Source: Corythucha ciliata (taxonomy: Eukaryota > Arthropoda > Insecta > Hemiptera > Tingidae). Taken from it: a stretch of 64,000 nt of DNA. Of the stretch, positions 36,284 to 48,800 are shown piece after piece. The notes below the pieces were generated by a model that worked only from the letters and a program-made list of their open reading frames with translations, was not told where the DNA came from and did no database searches. The stretch lies in contig CM075938.1 in NCBI GenBank assembly GCA_038030265.1, forward strand, positions 5,433,009 to 5,497,008. Reading direction: 5' to 3'. Every line of letters starts with the position of its first letter. Position 1 is the stretch's first letter. The position numbers were made by a program, and so were the translations under genes.

Positions 36284-36288
36284 TTATT

Positions 36289-36415
36289 GGCCCGCCGCAA
36301 TTGAGTCCACGCGTGGGTCACCCAAGCTTAAAAAACAGTTTGTTGAAAGACTATCCATTTTCAACTGTTTTTTGAGCATGGGTGACCCACGCGTGGGCTC
36401 AATTTGTGGCGGGCC
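36289..36415. mobile_element. Palindromic element, 52-bp arms (GGCCCGCC ends)
   Basis: Left arm 36289-36340 and right arm 36363-36415 are inverted copies, about 90% identical. Each contains CACGCGTGGGTCACCCA, and they are separated by 22 nt. The arms themselves include the perfect palindrome CCACGCGTGG. It is non-coding. Confidence 0.75.
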
Positions 36416-36418
36416 TTA

Positions 36419-36562
36419 GACCAGTATTCATAGACGTTACTTGAATTCAGTACTTGCTTGAATTAAATATCTATTCAAAACAGATGATTCACGAAGTATA
36501 ACGACCGATTTGAATCTGTTCAAGCGAATACTCAGCTTGAGTGACGACTATGAATGCGGCCC
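36419..36562. mobile_element. MITE of the GTATTCATAG family, copy 1
   Basis: The ends CCAGTATTCATAGACG and GACTATGAATGCGGCCC are inverted. The interior shares CAGATGATTCAC, CGACCGATTTGAA and ATACTCAGCTTGAGTGACGAC with the copy at 54494-54630. The edges here are less clean than in that copy. Confidence 0.75.
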
Positions 36563-39242
36563 ATAATCTTCATAATATCCTTCAATGCTCTTCTTCGTGC
36601 CCCCTCAACTGACCATTTGAAAACTGCTCATTTATCTCCCCCGAATGATCATTTTTTCCTCCAAAGAGCACATATAATACGACTGATGTCTAAGCCGTCC
36701 CAGAAGCCAAAATTGCATTTGACCCTTCATTTGATCGCATTAATATGCAGAGCGTAGGAAAGAATGTTGGCATGGGCATGAGTCCACTGAACGCGCATTG
36801 CTCACAAAAATTTTCACACCCTGTTCTCGAACAACGGGCGATCAGTGGAACCGCGGCTTTATACAAATTAAACACACGTTTTCATAAAATCAATGTTATA
36901 ATCTTCTCTGATTGTGCTGGTTAAACAAGGGGATGAAGTGATAATTCCTGGCGTACTTAAATTAAGTAAAAGTGCTCTCAGGTGTCTTATGAAAAATTCA
37001 AAAAATTACCATCCATTTGTGGACAATTAATTTTCATCACTTTTGTTCTTGCCACATCACCTCAACTGTTTTGTTCGCCATCATCATTCACTTATTACGT
37101 CACTAACCCCAATGTTTAAGGAAAGCGACAAAAAAACAAAATATGGGAAGCGAATACGGTATTCACAACTTTCATTCAATTCCTGTTCCGTCACTCTGTA
37201 GCCTCGATGACCGTAACTTCGCAACTGTCGCGTACTTCCCAACAAAATACTCTCTGTCACCCCAAATTTAGAAATTTATATGCCAGCCCTCGTTCGCCCT
37301 TGCCCGGTTTCCATTTTTGGACCATCCGTAAAAAGGTCACCCCTTCGGACTCCCTCATTTCCATTTCCTCAACAAAGCTGAACTCTCTCGGGCCGGGTCC
37401 CCGGATCAGTTTGACTAAAATTGTTTTGCCGAAATCACTACGTCTTACTGTTTGGTCCGATCTCAGGCGTGTGGCCGGTGTTCCTCTGTGCATGAGTTTT
37501 CGTTGTCAGGTACACTTGTCACCCATTTCTTCTCAGGCCACCCGTTCCGCTTTCACACGGAAAAACCGGGCTGATATTTTTAAGTAAGATTTGCAAAATC
37601 TTATTAATTTGTGAAAGACATTACTTTGACATAAGCAAAACTCAACAAAAACTATTAAATATGGCTGGTACTTCGTTACTTCATAAAGGAAGGCGCAGTG
37701 AAATTTCCCTTAGCGCGCAACAGAAATGCAGTAAAGTACTTGTTACTCCTTCAGCAATGTACGGAATAATCCGCGCAAGAGTATAATTTATAGTTCCCAC
37801 GACAGAGTTTATTGTACGGTCTTGTAAGGATTGCAGTGGCAAGAAATATCAAGTACTACTGTGACAGGCAAAGCTCGCGTTGCTGTACGGACATGGAATA
37901 TTATGCCGTGGTCCAACAAACCATTGATGTCACCACTGTAAAAAGAGATGCGTCCCCTTAGTATCGGGTGCTGAAATAAGAAGGGTAAAAAGTAATGCGT
38001 CCAAGCACACGGATAGTTGGGGGTTGCCTTTGTAAAAAATACTGGTCTCCCCAGTAAAAAGAACTAGGCTGACGTGGTAAAAGTGACTTGCGCCCCCTTT
38101 ATGTTTCTTTGTGTGCGCCTTCCTTCCGTTGGTATAGGTAAACGTAGAGGGATAATCTTAGTGTGGTGACTTACCCGGGCCTCATGCCTAATCAATCAGC
38201 ATTTCAGTTCTCAGTGTCAGTGCTCCCTCCCAGTTTCGCGAGTCGAGTTTTGTATTTTGTGATGAATTTAATGGACTGGAATAAGACTCAAGTGAAAGCT
38301 GTAAAGCTAAAGGAAAAATTACAATTTTTCTATTGTGTTGAAATCCTGTTATGTGTTAAGTCTTCAAAGGAATAATTTTCTGATAAGTACAGTGGAGCTG
38401 TGGAGCCTTAATTAACCTACTGAGGCATCATGACCAGCGGTGGTGCGTCCACAGCCATTTCTCGGCTCGGGCAGTTGACGTCTCAAAAAGCCCGCCCAGC
38501 AGTTTTTTGCCTTTTTAAATTTTTTTTTTCCTTCGCCGGCCCTGATACTTCCCATTTCAAGCCTCTAACCGAGTTTCCATTGTACTTAAAATTTGACAAT
38601 TACACTCGTGCAGTGATATCAAGACCCCTGTCCAGTAAGCCCTTCCCTCAATTGGCTAATTGTTGACTCCAAAAATTAATTAATTCATCTTTTTCATGCT
38701 TGAAAACTTTCGGGGGAAAAAAACAAAGAAAGAATGGACTTCGTTCCTTGGGGGATGGAATTATTTGCAGACAAGCTGCTTGGTAAGCTGATTTCATACT
38801 TTTTTTTTGTGAGCTGATATTTTTTAATATGAGCTTTTTCTATGTGGTGTGACTTTCCAGATTATCCTGACTCCTCAGCGTTGTTTTTGATCCCAACATT
38901 ATTTAAGCCTGTGTGCTGTAGAATCAGAATTGAAGAAAGGGCTTCCTTAAGACAGTGTCGAGAAGCCTTCCTTTTCCATGTTTGGGTATGTATTGACCGT
39001 CGATGAAATGGGTACGAAGCAACATAAACTTAACTGTATTGTTTCGTTATTTGCAGACTGCTAATGATATGGAAGTATCATTAAAAACCAGCAGGAAGGA
39101 CTCAGAAATGAAAAATTAAATTTACAACCATTAAATTTTCAAGTACGCTGCCCCATCGAAGCAATTCACCAAAATATCTGCAGTTTCAGAGTCGTAAATA
39201 AAATGTACCTAATAAATGAAATAAAAAGGTTAAAGCGTTTAC

Positions 39243-39495
39243 CATCAAATTTCACTGCGTTCAATTTCTGGTCCTAACACGTGGTGCTCTCGCCCCTTGT
39301 TATATCAACTGCTACGAGCTGGAAATAATCGCTGGCCCCCAACCAAATTTTATTGCGTCCAATTTCTGGTCAGTGTACGTGGTGCACTCGCCCTTTGTGA
39401 GATTAACTGTTACGTCGTAGAGAAAAATCGTTGGCCACCAACGCAAAGTTTACTACGTCCACTATCAAATTTTACTGTGTCCAATATTTGGTCCT
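39243..39495. repeat. Tandem repeat, 98-100 bp unit, about 2.5 copies
   Basis: CAATTTCTGGTC followed by ACGTGGTGC, CTCGCCC and ATCG-TGGCC recurs with a 98-bp period (39262 and 39360) and again in part from about 39440. The last unit carries an extra short ATCAAATTTTACTG block. The consensus is AT-rich with no coding similarity. Confidence 0.75.
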
Positions 39496-42285
39496 ACTAG
39501 TGTTTACTGAAAACGGTAATTGAGCGACTGCTTGGACGAAAAACGTAAATTTTAATGAAAAATTCTCTCGTCCACGGAGTACCACGTCCTCGCAGTAAAT
39601 ATCGCCAGAAAACGTTTTTCAGTGCACTCGTACAGTCCAAGTAGTTTCCCTTGTCCTAGTCTTTAGCCCAAGTCCCAGAGGCTTTAGACCCAACATTGGG
39701 GTCAGCGATACACCATCGCGAGTTTGACTCGTTTTTGAAAAGAAAGCACGATATATCATCTTCAATCCTTTCTTGACGTTTTTTCTGCTTTTCGAGGCGT
39801 TTTTTTTTCTTTTACACCCGCAAGGAAGACGGGGAAATGAGAAATGATGGATGAAACGACAAAAAGTTTTTCCTCAGGATGAAAACATAAAAAAGGCTTA
39901 ACGAAAATTGCTTTGTGTTTATTTTTTTCACTTTCGCAGTTTTTAATACGTCCCTCAACGAAAAAAAAGTGAGGAGCTAGTCGTTTAAAATCACTCTTTA
40001 AAACCTTCCACTATAGTTGCATAATATGAGCGAGGAATTGACGAGTGGGTGACCGGGAATGCTGAACTGATTGTGATACGATAGGGAGGGGGTAGTTTGG
40101 AAATTGCTCAGCGTCAGAGAAACCTAACATCAACCAGGAGAAAAACCTTCGAAGGATAAGCCAATTACTCCAACTCAACTCCTTATTTGAATTTGTGCTA
40201 TTCCACACCCAATATTTATGTTTATTAATAAATATTTCATTAATTAAAGGCTGAAGGTGGAAAAGTTCTTTCAAATATATACTACCTCAGGGCCTTGAGC
40301 TGATTTTAAGTTCTTCCTATTTTCATTACCCCCCCCCCCCATTCCACCACATCAAACAACAAACAGCAGTCTCTTTCTTCCTCCGCACGCTTCTTCTAGC
40401 TCCTCATCTAACCACCCGTCACCGCAGGGCCGGTTTCACGGAGACAAGTTTAGTAAATGAATGCAACAAAAACTTTTAATACTTTGTGACATCTTAACAA
40501 GAAGAGCCTTCTAAAAGTTAAATGACGCCGTGAATTAAAAGCTAAGCACTGTCGAGTAAATTTATTATGCTTAAAGCTTCGAGTTTCCCCTTGTTTTTTA
40601 TCCCCTTTAGCCCGTCGCAAGACTTGTCGAGAAATAAAAATTAACGGTTCTCGTGTTTTCCCCCCTTTCTTTTCAAGTTTCTTTGTTTCCAAAAAAGACA
40701 GTTCAAATTAATCGTTAAAATGAAATATCGTAAAATAGGTCAACGAAAACTATGAACCAACACAGAAGCATGCCAAGAACGACAAGGGGAAACATCATCC
40801 AACTGGCACTAATGACGACACCCTGCACCCTAAAGTACTACCCTAAAGTGGGCATATTGACCAGTCATGGGAGGAATAAGCCCCCAAACCAATTCCTTGT
40901 GGCCCACGTCGATGTTTAAACGCAAAGGACTTTAGATGATTTTGGCCGATTTTCTCGAATCCGCCCAACGCTAACGATGTCCACTCCTATTGAGAAAAAA
41001 TTATTTAGTTAAACTAACTGTGGGGTTCGTACAGTTTCTCATCCTCAAGTACAATCCAAAAAGGTTTTGATTCTCAAGTATGGGACGTCACCATAGACAG
41101 GCTGGAACACATAACTGCCGCCACACGATCGGATAACCGCGGCAGATAAACTTAATAGGCCCATTAAACAAAATAAGCGAGGCTCACTGCAAATATAGTC
41201 GTATATGAACCACGCGTCTCATTCCATCATCATCTACCTAACGACATTAATTACTTCTTTATCGCGAACCAGCGGTGATTAATGGGAGAGGAGAACGAGA
41301 AAGGACCCAAAGTTCAAGAAAAGTTATCTTCCACTTTTGCCTCTTTTCTACTCCAAAACCCTTTTATACTACGGTATGATCTTAATCGCAGGTAAAGAGG
41401 AACCCGTGAGAAATTACAGTAAGGAAAATTCATCTACCCCGTCGAATAAATTTATTATTTTCAAATCATCATTGAAAAGTGACCGGCAGAAACTTCACAA
41501 AACTATGAATCCGATTTATGACTCCCAATTATTGAATATTTAAAACCCTTCGAAGGGCTTTTGAAAGTTATAAGGGTGTGCAGTTGAGAAATGGAATATT
41601 ATATGAAGTTTGGCTATGGCGACAAACTGTAATGACTTAAATTGGGCGGTCTGAAGGGAACGAGAAATCTCGTCGGAAAGCGCCCGTGGTACACCCTTCA
41701 CCTTACTACTAACCTAAAACCTATGTTTAAATTTGAATTGCTATAAAAAAGGCAAGATTTAATGGAAACGTTTTCCAAATTTACTCTCTACGATGAATTA
41801 GAGGCAACTGGGAGACTTGTGGGATGCTGAAAATTGACAGAAGGTCGCAGGTGGAGGAGAAAAGTTTCAAGAGAGTATTTGGAGTAAGTAAATATTAGAA
41901 GAGGAAGGAGAGAGGAAAATCAAACAAAACTGCTGTCGTATTTGTAAACACATCATATTGGTAAATAACAGTGACCTCTAATATGTCGCATTGTACTTTT
42001 GTGGTTTGAGCAGTAATGATGGCCTGGGAGGAAGGGTGTAAAGATGGCGTTAACATGTTTTCAGGCTATATAGCAATAATACTTGAGCATTGAGGGACTT
42101 TGGGGGGGGGGGCAGTTTTATGGATTAATAAAAAGCCACTTACAAGTAAAAAAATAAAATAAAATAACTAAGCTGTTTTTTTCACCTAATAGCCCTAATT
42201 GGTCGATAATTGGTATAAGAATCGAAGTTATTGGAATGGGCGATAGTTTTTGTTTCACAAAGCCACTTACAAGGTTTACTTGTAA

Positions 42286-42307
42286 GAGAGAGAGAGAGAG
42301 AGAGAGA
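42286..42307. repeat. (AG)n microsatellite
   Basis: Eleven AG dinucleotides in a row, followed by an A-rich stretch. Confidence 0.9.
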
Positions 42308-42829
42308 AAAAAAGCCGCTTCAATTTGTCCTGCAACAAGAGGAAGCGGAATGGGCTAATATAAGGCAATAGGATAAATGACAAGCCTCTTGTTTCATTTT
42401 TTTTTCCTGCCCACCGTTCCCAACCGCAACACCACAGTGGGTCCTCGACCACTATAAAAAAAAATAATAGGCGAGAGGGAGTGAGAGAGTAAAAAGGTTT
42501 TTCGTGAGGTGAGAGTTTTTCGTAGATGACCCTTGTAGGCCGAAAATAACGACTGGACGTTGCGCAGATAAAACAGAACGATGAGCAACACACGCATTCC
42601 TAGCCATTCATTCCCCAACACAATTCCTTTGTAGTATGTGAGAATAATTTCTACTTGGCCTGGCTAAAATAGAAAGCGAGGAGCACTCCCTACCCCATAA
42701 GTTTCATAATGTTACACGAAAACTAAAGAGACCTATACCTACAATGAAACAAAAACAACTTGTTAATTTTCAAGTGCTCCATATTACTTTAACTTGGTTG
42801 CTGTTACACTGAAAATATAATTCAAGAAG

Positions 42830-42972
42830 AGATTATTGAACCCTCAGCCATATGTTCATTTTGTAATGAATGCGCATTTCGGAGCGACCCCCGCTCCCTC
42901 ATCAGCACAAATAAACAAAATGAACTGCGCTTTCATTAAAAAATGAACATATTGCTGAGGGTTCAATAATCT
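42830..42972. mobile_element. Palindromic element, 51-bp arms (AGATTATTGAACCC ends)
   Basis: Left arm 42830-42880 and right arm 42922-42972 are inverted copies with four mismatches. They contain AGATTATTGAACCCTCAGC and ATATGTTCATTTT. The 41-nt centre has its own small hairpin, GGAGCG and CGCTCC. The structure could be a foldback MITE or give a long RNA hairpin. Confidence 0.75.
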
Positions 42973-44367
42973 CTCCTTCAGTTCTTCGAGCGAAATATCA
43001 GCCCACAATTGGGTCATCGTGTGAAAATATAAAGTTCCTAAAATTAAATCCATAGCAGATAATATAATCAATATTTGTTGTCCATGCAGAGCATAAGCTT
43101 TGAAATGAACGGCAAGCTAGGCATAAAATAACTATCCTGCAACTTTGGTGATACTGTAACTTCACAATTCACTTTAGCAAATCAAATCCTTTAATCTCTC
43201 CAATTTCGAGCACATCACTTTTAACTTACTCGTTTTTAATCCCCCCCTCCTTTTGTCTTCAATTGTCGCTCGTTCGGATCCATGCAGAATGCTGCGTAAA
43301 GAACGAAGCATTACACGTTAAGTCCTATACTCCACGTGAGGCATTAGAATATAGGGAAGAGAGAACTCTTGCATAAGTCCCCTTCCTCTGAGCCACGCCA
43401 CCCTTTTCTTTAAGAAACCCCGAATGATGCGAAGCAAAAGAAGCTTAAAGTTGTAGCTCTGCTTACTTGGCTGTGACAAATACCTTCCACCTTATAAATA
43501 GCAATTGTCGTTCCCTTTTGCCTAATAAAAGAAGAGGGCAACCCGACCCAATTCCTTCCTCGCAAAGCTTACCCGAATTTACTGTTGCATTGTTATTACA
43601 ATTTTTAAAGTCTTTTCTGGCTACAAGAAAGGGAAAACTACACAAATTGGTTGCAGATGAGTATTTTCCAGATCATTGGAGAGGGGAGGTGAGGAGGCAA
43701 ACAAAATTTACGCAATTTCATCCAACTTCAATTGGTTGTGAGAGAAGCACAATATTTGATTACCGAACAGCCCATGTACAGCGCGATTTCTGAAACAAGA
43801 GGAAGCTGAATAGGCTAATACAGGGGCCGGGGCGGCCAATCTTTTACCAAGGTTGGGAATATGTTGTGAATATAACGACGCTTCCCCTCTGCGCGGGCTT
43901 TGGCCCATAGAGGGGAATACCAATTGTAAATATGTATAAATAATATGTTGTTTCTGGAAAAAAAAAAAAGTTGTGAGAGCTTCGGCCTGTACCCCCCTTC
44001 CATCCAAACCACATCAAACTTGCAATGGTTTCGCTGTGTTTTGCCAAAGCTGACGGTTACGACAGAGGCCCGAGGCTCTTCAACCACCATCCACCACTGG
44101 GCCAACATGTTGAATTTGTGTGAGCGTGTAGGCATCTTTAAACTACACCGCTTCTAGGGTTGTATCGAGGGATTTCCCGAGGAAGTGCAAGACCTCTATG
44201 CCCACACTCCTCTCATGTTGCTGAGGCACGAAAATCAAGGGGTAACCAGATCGTGCAGATCGGTAGTCGTACTCGTCTATATGTAATACTAATAGCAATG
44301 TAACGGCTTCAGTGACGTAACAAAGTGACCCCGGAGTTTCTCTCATAATTACCTAAACCAGCTCATT

Positions 44368-44397
44368 TATTTTTATTTTATTTTATTTTTTATTTTT
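44368..44397. repeat. T-rich (ATTTT)n simple repeat
   Basis: Repeated TATTTT units of 5-6 bp form a simple low-complexity tract. Confidence 0.8.
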
Positions 44398-44569
44398 AGA
44401 AAAGGGTTTCTGAACCTTACGGGTAAGGCGTACACCGGTTACTGGTCTTAGACAGACCATCTCTATTGCCATAAACACTGCAATGCAAAGGAGGCAGCAA
44501 AACGATGTGTGCGACAACGTTAGCGCGTCTGGTAGATGATACCACGGATAGTAAAATCCGTGAAATGAG

Positions 44570-45300
44570 GGACTGAAAGAATAAAAACATTCGAAAATGA
44601 CTGGAATAAAATGAGCCAAAATGACAAAATTCGGATTTTGAGAGAGCCGAATCATCGAATTTGGTTTTTTGCAGAGCAAAATATGTTTTTCGAACAAGCC
44701 GCTGAACAAACGAGGCTGAAAGATTTGAAATAGAGCTTTATCCACGAAATTAGGGTTTCTAAAAAAAAAAACAAAAAAAAAAAAACGCTGCGAATTATCG
44801 AACAATGCCTTATTATTTCGACTATTTATGGGTTTGTAATTCACGGACCAACTAGACCCCAAATGGAGTCTATGTGTGAAAGAACGAGTTTTTTCAAGCA
44901 ATCCTAGGGCAAGATATGGCCCGGACGGCGGACGGACATTTTTTATTTATTTCAGATTTGGATTCTACGCACTTTGAAACGTAAAACTACAAATTTTGAG
45001 GGGGGGGGGTCAGACATTTTTTTTTGCGATACGATTACAAAGACTTATTATTGAGAAATAATAAGTCAAAAGAAGCGAAATAGGAAAATTAAATAAAATC
45101 AAAAATTCGTGAAATTTGGTTATGAAGAAGCTAAATCCGTAGTATTTGTGATGCGTATTCGTAAAGCGACGAAATTGTGGCTTGAAAAGGTCAAAATCAC
45201 GGCATTTCGTTTCTGAACGTGCCGAATTAGTTTTCCAAGCTAACCAAACCTGATGAAGTGGTTATTGATGCATTAGAGCTAGTTTCAGTGGATTAGAGCT
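44570..45300. repeat. Degenerate short-period repeat, type B
   Basis: Imperfect units of about 30-35 bp carry GAGCCGAAT(C)C and CGAAATT(T/G)GGTTTTT words (for example GAGAGCCGAATCATCGAATT and CCACGAAATTAGGGTTTCT). Related units recur at about 45866-45935, 51360-51560 and 55500-55890. The 172-residue minus-strand frame at 44383-44901, the longest in the window, is phenylalanine-rich and comes from this material. Confidence 0.55.
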
Positions 45301-45387
45301 ATAGCCATGATTTTAGCTTTTTGTTCAAGCGTAAATCCACGAATTCGGGGTACGAAGGCGCCGAATTCAAGAAAGGGTGCGAATCCG

Positions 45388-45470
45388 AAATCCCCTCCGG
45401 GAACTCAAACTACACCTATCGGGCCAGTGCATGGCATACGTCAAATTTCCTTTATATGTCCGGCAATAAG
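45388..45470. repeat. Direct repeat, left copy, flanking tRNA-like block
   Basis: An 83-bp segment containing GGAACTCAAA, CACCTATCGGG and CAGTGCATGGCATACGTCA. It is repeated in the same orientation at 45759-45841 with about 9 differences. Confidence 0.8.
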
Positions 45471-45654
45471 TGAATTAATTGAGTTTAGAAGATCCTTTTC
45501 CTCGGACAATTACGGGATTACTCCCCTCCTCACCGCAGCACCCTCTTCCCAACTATGAATTCGAGGGAGTGGGGAAGCTGAAAATAAAGAAATTAACCTT
45601 AAAATTAATTACTTAACTATTCTTTACTTGTTTTGAGTTCCGAGAAAAAATTGC

Positions 45655-45728
45655 TCCCCGGGTGGGATTCGAACCCATGACCTCCGAGTTTCGCGCCAGG
45701 TGCTCTAACCAACTAAGCTATCCCGGGA
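45655..45728 (-). pseudogene. tRNA-like sequence with intact A and B boxes
   Basis: This 74-nt minus-strand segment has acceptor halves TCCCGGG and CCGGGGA (6 of 7 pairs), A box TAGCTTAGTTGG and B box GGTTCGAATCC. The anticodon stem CCTGG/CTCGG does not pair fully and position 33 is G, not T. There is also one extra nucleotide before the D arm. These defects, plus the direct repeats on both sides, suggest a tRNA-derived SINE rather than a working tRNA. Pol III promoter boxes remain intact. Confidence 0.65.
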
Positions 45729-45758
45729 GTCCACGAAAAGAGCGAATCCACCCAGGAG

Positions 45759-45841
45759 AAATCCCTTCCCGGAACTCAAATTGCACCTATCGGGTCAGTG
45801 CATGGCATACGTCACATTTCCTTTATAAGTCCGGCAGTTAG
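45759..45841. repeat. Direct repeat, right copy, flanking tRNA-like block
   Basis: Right-hand copy of the 83-bp direct repeat, about 89% identical to 45388-45470. The distance between the copies is about 371 bp, and the tRNA-like block lies close to this copy. Confidence 0.8.
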
Positions 45842-48800
45842 TTTTTCGAACTAGCGAAACCTGTGAAACTGATTCGTGAAAGAGCTAGGGTCACGAAATT
45901 TGATTTTTGCAGGAATCAAGATGTATTTCGCAATCATCTATTTTGCGATCATCCACTATCGTGAAAATCTATTACGCGAGTTCATAACTACTCGAAAAAC
46001 TCGAAAAAACTCTACTGGTCGGTGGCCGATGGCTGAAAAAAAAAAAAAAAAAAAATCCTCCTTCTTTCTTGATTATGTCTGGATTGGAATACCAGTGACT
46101 AGCAATTAATTTCTTTGTATTACAAGTAGCAATTGATCTTTCCGAGAATCTTCAATTAACTTCAATTCATTCCATGCCCGATTCAAAGTTAATAACGCGT
46201 TTTCTTTACATCCCTATATTATTCAACACCGTCACAATTATATTTTATTCTTTTCCCAAGTTCTTTGTTCCTATTACTTTATAATAACGCAAGTTTTGAT
46301 TTCCCATCAGAAATCATTGTCTCCTACTCTTTCTAACGGCTCTTTCCAACTCCCCTCCCCCAGTAAAACTAAATCTTTCACCCCTCCACCGACAATAACA
46401 CAGAGCCTTTCATTTAACAATCCTTTTTTGCAGCGGCAATTGGATGGAATTATTCAGAAGCCATTAATATTCCAAATCGAATCTTTCGAGAATTAAAGTC
46501 CATTTCAACTTTTCTCAAATTTTTGCGTTATTAACTTTCAAAATAGTTTAAACAAGAATTGAGTATTTAAAGAATAAAAAATAGGTTTGATCTTTTTCTT
46601 GCGCCTCACTTGAACGACTCAACGTGAAAATAGTTAAGTACACAAACTTTTTTTTGTTCGACTTGGAAAAACATCAAATCCGACGGAGAAGAGAGTTGAA
46701 AGAGAGTTTAAGCGTTCTTGAGTTGAATAACAATCGCTTAACCAGTTTGAGGATGGAGTAGTTCAGTGGTGGAGGGGGACTTGAAAATCTCTTACAAGTT
46801 CGCACTCTTGAGTGATAAAATGCTGAGTATAGTTGGAAGAGAAAAGGGGGTGAGAAGCCAATGGATTGAATTTCTTGGGTCTTCGAAAACTTACGACACT
46901 AATCTTTATATACTTACTAAAATCCTCTTTTTAATAAGCCTCGGAATAGAGGAAAATGTGTGGTGGTGTTGGCGGGAGGGTAGGAAAGTAGAGTGAATTG
47001 ATTATTAGCATATCTAAATTTTTAGGAGGGAATATAGTAACAATACGAAACGCTGGTTCAAGACGGATGACTTTTAAGAGAGTGAGTGAGAAAAAATGTA
47101 GCCGCCCGTCCTTTCTTAGCCCGAAAACGATTTATTCCCTTTAGCCCCCGGCCCCCACGCTATCGCGAACACCAAACGAGACCATCGGCCTTTCATATTA
47201 AATTTGAGCTGTGAAAGAAAACGTCAGAGTGACAAGTCATTATAATAATTGTTCGTTGATCTCTGTGAAAGGCAAGCGTTCTAACCCCCTCTCCCAATCA
47301 CACGCCAACACCTATTAACGAGTTTAATAGAGCAAACGTCACTAATGGCTTGCAGTTTAACCTCAACCTCCGTTATCCGTTTTCCTAAACCCTTCCCGAG
47401 AGTTCGTGGCTCCCCTGTAACCAACTTACTCAATGATTGACCCGTTACATTTCCGTAATGATTGAAGAAGGAGCTCTTCTTGATGAATTGAAAACGGTTG
47501 GAAATGATATTCAAACAGTTTGAAATTCTTCAAAAAAGACAAGTTTGCTCAAACTTTCAAGTTACGAAACGGTCTGTTAAAGAGAAAGAGATCACAAAAA
47601 GAAAACGGAGACTTTGTAACGATGGGAAGTAATCCCTAAAACGCCAATTGCACTCCCTTTTAAAGGCTTTAATTTATCTTTAAAAGGGGGGAAATATAGC
47701 GCTCCCTTTGCTGTTTCCAGCATAAGAAAGGGAGAGTTTGTTGAATTGAAGAGGATGAGTGCTTCTACTTTGGCTTCAGGAAGGAGGGAGGGAGCAATCT
47801 GTGTTGCCTTTTAAGATATCATTTTCAGAGAAGGATCCTCACTCCTTCCATTAAATAACTACCTATCTCCTGAAGGTCCAAGAGCCAATTTTAATCGAAA
47901 AAATAAGCAGAAAGGACGAACTGAAGACATTATGCTGAGCTCTTATTCGGGAAGTAAACAACGTTTAAGGACTGACCCTTTGCGCACTCAGCCTGTTGAA
48001 TTCAACAACAAAAACTCGTAGTTTGAAGTAAAGTAACTCTGAAATAATACGGTTTGCGAAGGCATGAGATTTGCCAAGACCGTGCCTTCTTTTTTGATTT
48101 TTTGAGAAAAACGACCCTTTCCTTTGCTTTAGAAATAGCTTGCAATATCAAGTTGAAAGTTTTATCAGCGATTTTCAATTTCTTGTTTACCCACCGAGAG
48201 AAAATGAATCGCGTTCATTGAATGATTAATTTATTCAAACCCAGAATCAAGATACCTCAAACGTCAATTTTATTCTAGATTACGTTTCTGTCCATTTCAG
48301 CTTTCTAAACATAAGCCAAGTGTGAAATGGTTGGAAACAAATCTGAATCCTACGCGCGGGGTCAACTTTGCTTTGACAATCAATCAAAAGTTATAACAAA
48401 TCACCTAACAATTTTATAAAATCTGTGTGATTTGATGCCACACTCTCGCTCCGTCATTAGATATTGTGAACTCCGCAAAGCTTCATTGCAGTCATTTTAA
48501 CTCACGATCAGATTTAAAAAGAGTAAAAAGAGCTGTCCTCAGTTAACGCACAGTGCCCCCCGAGGCTTCGTTGAGAATAAAATGGTCCTGCGGAATAGAA
48601 AAAACCTTTCAATCCCCCCCTCCCTACGCGATAGCACTCGATAGTCGATTTGATGCATCAAAAACTTCGAAACTTTTCAAACAAAAGCAATTAAAGAACA
48701 GAAACGTGCACCAAGCCCTACAACGCTTATTTACTCTTAGCACATTTTTATTTGATCATTTATTTATGGTTCTGATGGTTCTGTTTGTACTGTACACAAG

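Noticed and set aside
37207..37587. 126-residue frame, plus an overlapping minus-strand frame
   Set aside because: Both strands are open over the same bases, which fits a GC-richer non-coding stretch. No family similarity was recognised.
43467..44157. Several overlapping frames of about 100 residues
   Set aside because: They overlap on both strands and in all frames, with no motif or conserved start. I treat them as chance.
44383..44901. 172-residue minus-strand open frame, the longest in the window
   Set aside because: It is phenylalanine-rich, crosses a poly-A/T tract and lies in degenerate repeat sequence. It has no recognisable domain and no splice context.
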